In this document: positions 46,372-48,008 of the stretch, in pieces
Layout of the letters: the number at the start of each line of letters is the position of its first letter
Numbering within the stretch: position 1 is the stretch's first letter
Source of the DNA: Deltaproteobacteria bacterium
GTDB lineage: Bacteria; SAR324; XYD2-FULL-50-16
Length of the DNA stretch: 48,008 nucleotides
Direction: 5' to 3'
NCBI GenBank assembly: GCA_018645005.1
Contig: JABGPJ010000108.1
Span: 1 to 48,008 of the forward strand
The notes under the pieces: model-generated
The model's input: only the letters and a program-made list of their open reading frames with translations
Database searches by the model: none
Told to the model about the DNA's origin: nothing
Translations under genes and position numbers: made by a program

Positions 46372-48008
46372 TTATTTTATTGTTGGATCCAGATCAAGGG
46401 TTTTAAATACGTTCAGTACCGATTTTAATTTCCCATAATTGTATGTTTCTCCCGATAGTTCAATTAATTTTCCTTCTTTAGCAATTATATGAAAGACTGA
46501 TTTCCTAGAAACCCAACGAAATTTATATTCGGTTTTAATCTCATGAGCTTTGTATTTCCCATAATTTTCTATAGGTACATTCGACAGGATTTTAATACTT
46601 AATCCACGTTTTGCAAATTTCTTTATAATTTTATCTTCATGTCCCTGTAAAACTTTATTTAAGCTAGCGTTTTCCGGAATTTCAAAAATTCTAACTTTCA
46701 AAATTTTTGACGCAGGAGAATCATAAAACTTACCCTCAAATATTTCGTTATCCTCCAATGCATACATGTACATTGTTTTGTCGTAATCAAAAGAGAACGA
46801 AGGTGAAGCAGTACGAACAAACTTACCATCCTTGGCCATTCCTTCTGCTGGGGTTAGTTCTTTATTCTTTGCTGTCATAATCTTTGACTGTTTCTCAACT
46901 TCTTCTGATGCAATTGAAATTTTAATAATCCAGCCCATAACACTCAGGTATTCATCCTTGGTTTCATGAGAGCCTTCAGGATTACGATATAAATAACGGC
47001 AAATTTTATAATTTGCGGACATCTGGATAGTTTTTCCCTCAATCAGCTCTGTACACAGTTTGTTATTTTCAATTGAGTATTGACCAGCAATCTGGTTGGC
47101 ATTTTCTGGAAATTTTCCATTTATATATGCGCTAAATTCAATAATTTCTGAATTTTTAGAATATTTAACACCAGTTGTCCCACCCCAAACCGTTGCAAGA
47201 AGAGTTTTCCCAATAATCTCATCTTTGATCTCTAAGCCTGTCAACCGGTTCTTTTTAGATATTATTTTTAAATCAGACATTTTACCAGGTACGCCAGCCT
47301 TAAGTAGACCTCCTGCAAACCGTTTTACCACTTCCAGATTGTTAAAATGAAGAAAAAAGAATTGAGCTACCGCAATATGTCCTAAATATCCCCTTGCTCG
47401 ACCATCCTTTTTAATTTTTTTCCATCGAACTTTTACATCTTCCGTATGTCCCAGGATTGCAGAAACAGCTTGTGCTAATCCATAATACAAACTATTGTCA
47501 GGAGCATACCGAATTGCTCGTTTAACTAATTCATTTGATTCCTCCATGTGATCAAGACTGAATTGAGCAAGCGCCAAATAATAAAAATATTCTGCTGGAT
47601 GATTTGGATTCAACTTCTGATAATTTTCCAAATATTCAATTGCCTTGTTCGGTTTTCCAGCATGAATCAAGGCCTTTCCCATGGTTAGGTTCGCATCAAC
47701 ACTATTAGGCTCAAGTTCTATTGCTTTCTGAGCATCAATAAGGGCTTCTTCAAATAAAAAGTTTTTAGCATTAATGTAGGAGGATAGACTCAAAGCGGAC
47801 GAATTGGGATTTTTCATGGCTGTTTCAAGATTTAACTTTCCTGTTAGAGATGAATCGATAGCATTTTTAAAACCAACCGATACATGCCAATCAGGGCCAA
47901 AACGGGGGGGGCCATTATATAGAATCATTGCCAGAGCACCATACGCCCGACTGTAATTAGGATCTAATTCAATAGCTTTTCTGAAAAGATGAGCTGCTTT
48001 AGTGTAAC
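46372..48008 (-). CDS. TPR protein, 5' end beyond the window
   Basis: The frame stays open to the window edge, so the N-terminus is missing; at least 544 residues are present. Upstream of the internal ATG at 47928 the frame reads AAHLFRKAIELDPNYSRAYGALA, a TPR unit. At least three more repeats follow (ALIDAQKAIELEPNSVDANL, KAIEYLENYQKLNPNHPAEY, LVKRAIRYAPDNSLYYGLA). TPRs of this style often trail adenylate-cyclase or TolB-like modules. The C-terminal ~250 residues (SPSFSFDYDKTMYMYA onward) are beta-rich and unassigned. A start at 47928 would split a repeat and is rejected. Confidence 0.72.
   Translation of the reverse strand, partial: YTKAAHLFRKAIELDPNYSRAYGALAMILYNGPPRFGPDWHVSVGFKNAIDSSLTGKLNLETAMKNPNSSALSLSSYINAKNFLFEEALIDAQKAIELEPNSVDANLTMGKALIHAGKPNKAIEYLENYQKLNPNHPAEYFYYLALAQFSLDHMEESNELVKRAIRYAPDNSLYYGLAQAVSAILGHTEDVKVRWKKIKKDGRARGYLGHIAVAQFFFLHFNNLEVVKRFAGGLLKAGVPGKMSDLKIISKKNRLTGLEIKDEIIGKTLLATVWGGTTGVKYSKNSEIIEFSAYINGKFPENANQIAGQYSIENNKLCTELIEGKTIQMSANYKICRYLYRNPEGSHETKDEYLSVMGWIIKISIASEEVEKQSKIMTAKNKELTPAEGMAKDGKFVRTASPSFSFDYDKTMYMYALEDNEIFEGKFYDSPASKILKVRIFEIPENASLNKVLQGHEDKIIKKFAKRGLSIKILSNVPIENYGKYKAHEIKTEYKFRWVSRKSVFHIIAKEGKLIELSGETYNYGKLKSVLNVFKTLDLDPTIK

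Overview
The window comes from a Gram-negative bacterium. It carries LPS core and O-antigen genes, two outer-membrane-type proteins and periplasmic signal peptides. It also has selB (selenocysteine decoding), a sigma-54 activator with a cysteine cluster, a long KamA-family radical SAM enzyme and a ferredoxin-like aldo/keto reductase. Together these suggest an anaerobe or facultative anaerobe, plausibly Desulfobacterota-like, but no rRNA or other decisive marker is present, so the lineage is inference.

Layout. 0-4 kb: an MFS carrier, comF-lipA, a decayed lipoate-protein ligase gene and rpsU. 4-8 kb: a compact minus-strand phosphonate operon of PEP mutase fused to a nucleotidyltransferase, phosphonopyruvate decarboxylase and a second nucleotidyltransferase. 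8-20 kb (plus strand): nadC, a FlgT/CsgG-like hypothetical protein, selB, a 1040-residue CHAT/STAND/TPR-like protein whose catalytic motifs look lost, a KamA-like radical SAM enzyme and a UDP-sugar pyrophosphorylase. 20-25 kb (minus strand): an LPS operon of three glycosyltransferases, an O-antigen ligase and dgkA. 26-31.6 kb: a complete Dpp/Opp-type ABC importer. 31.6-36.2 kb: a small membrane protein, a sigma-54 activator, a monoacylglycerol-lipase-like hydrolase and an aldo/keto reductase. 36.7-42 kb: a MoxR-DUF58-DUF4129 operon and an Old Yellow Enzyme-type oxidoreductase. 42-48 kb: a visibly AT-richer tract with a stop-ridden coiled-coil pseudogene, a membrane-anchored ClpP-fold protein, a porin and a TPR protein running off the window edge.

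Mobile and repeat DNA. No complete transposase gene is visible, but there are three kinds of small palindromic element. One is a ~100 bp imperfect palindrome present three times (8.9, 10.8 and 36.5 kb). One is a 236 bp MITE-like element at 25.45 kb with a perfect 10 bp target duplication. One is a 123 bp MITE-like element at 34.06 kb with a 7 bp duplication. No tRNA, rRNA or CRISPR array was recognised.

Functional links. The phosphonate operon makes phosphonoacetaldehyde and probably an activated (CMP-) phosphonate for attachment to a glycan or lipid. The UDP-sugar pyrophosphorylase and LPS genes nearby make envelope decoration a reasonable but untested idea. The strongest candidates for unusual biology are the phosphonate operon with its two nucleotidyltransferases and the apparently pseudo-enzymatic CHAT-STAND-TPR protein.
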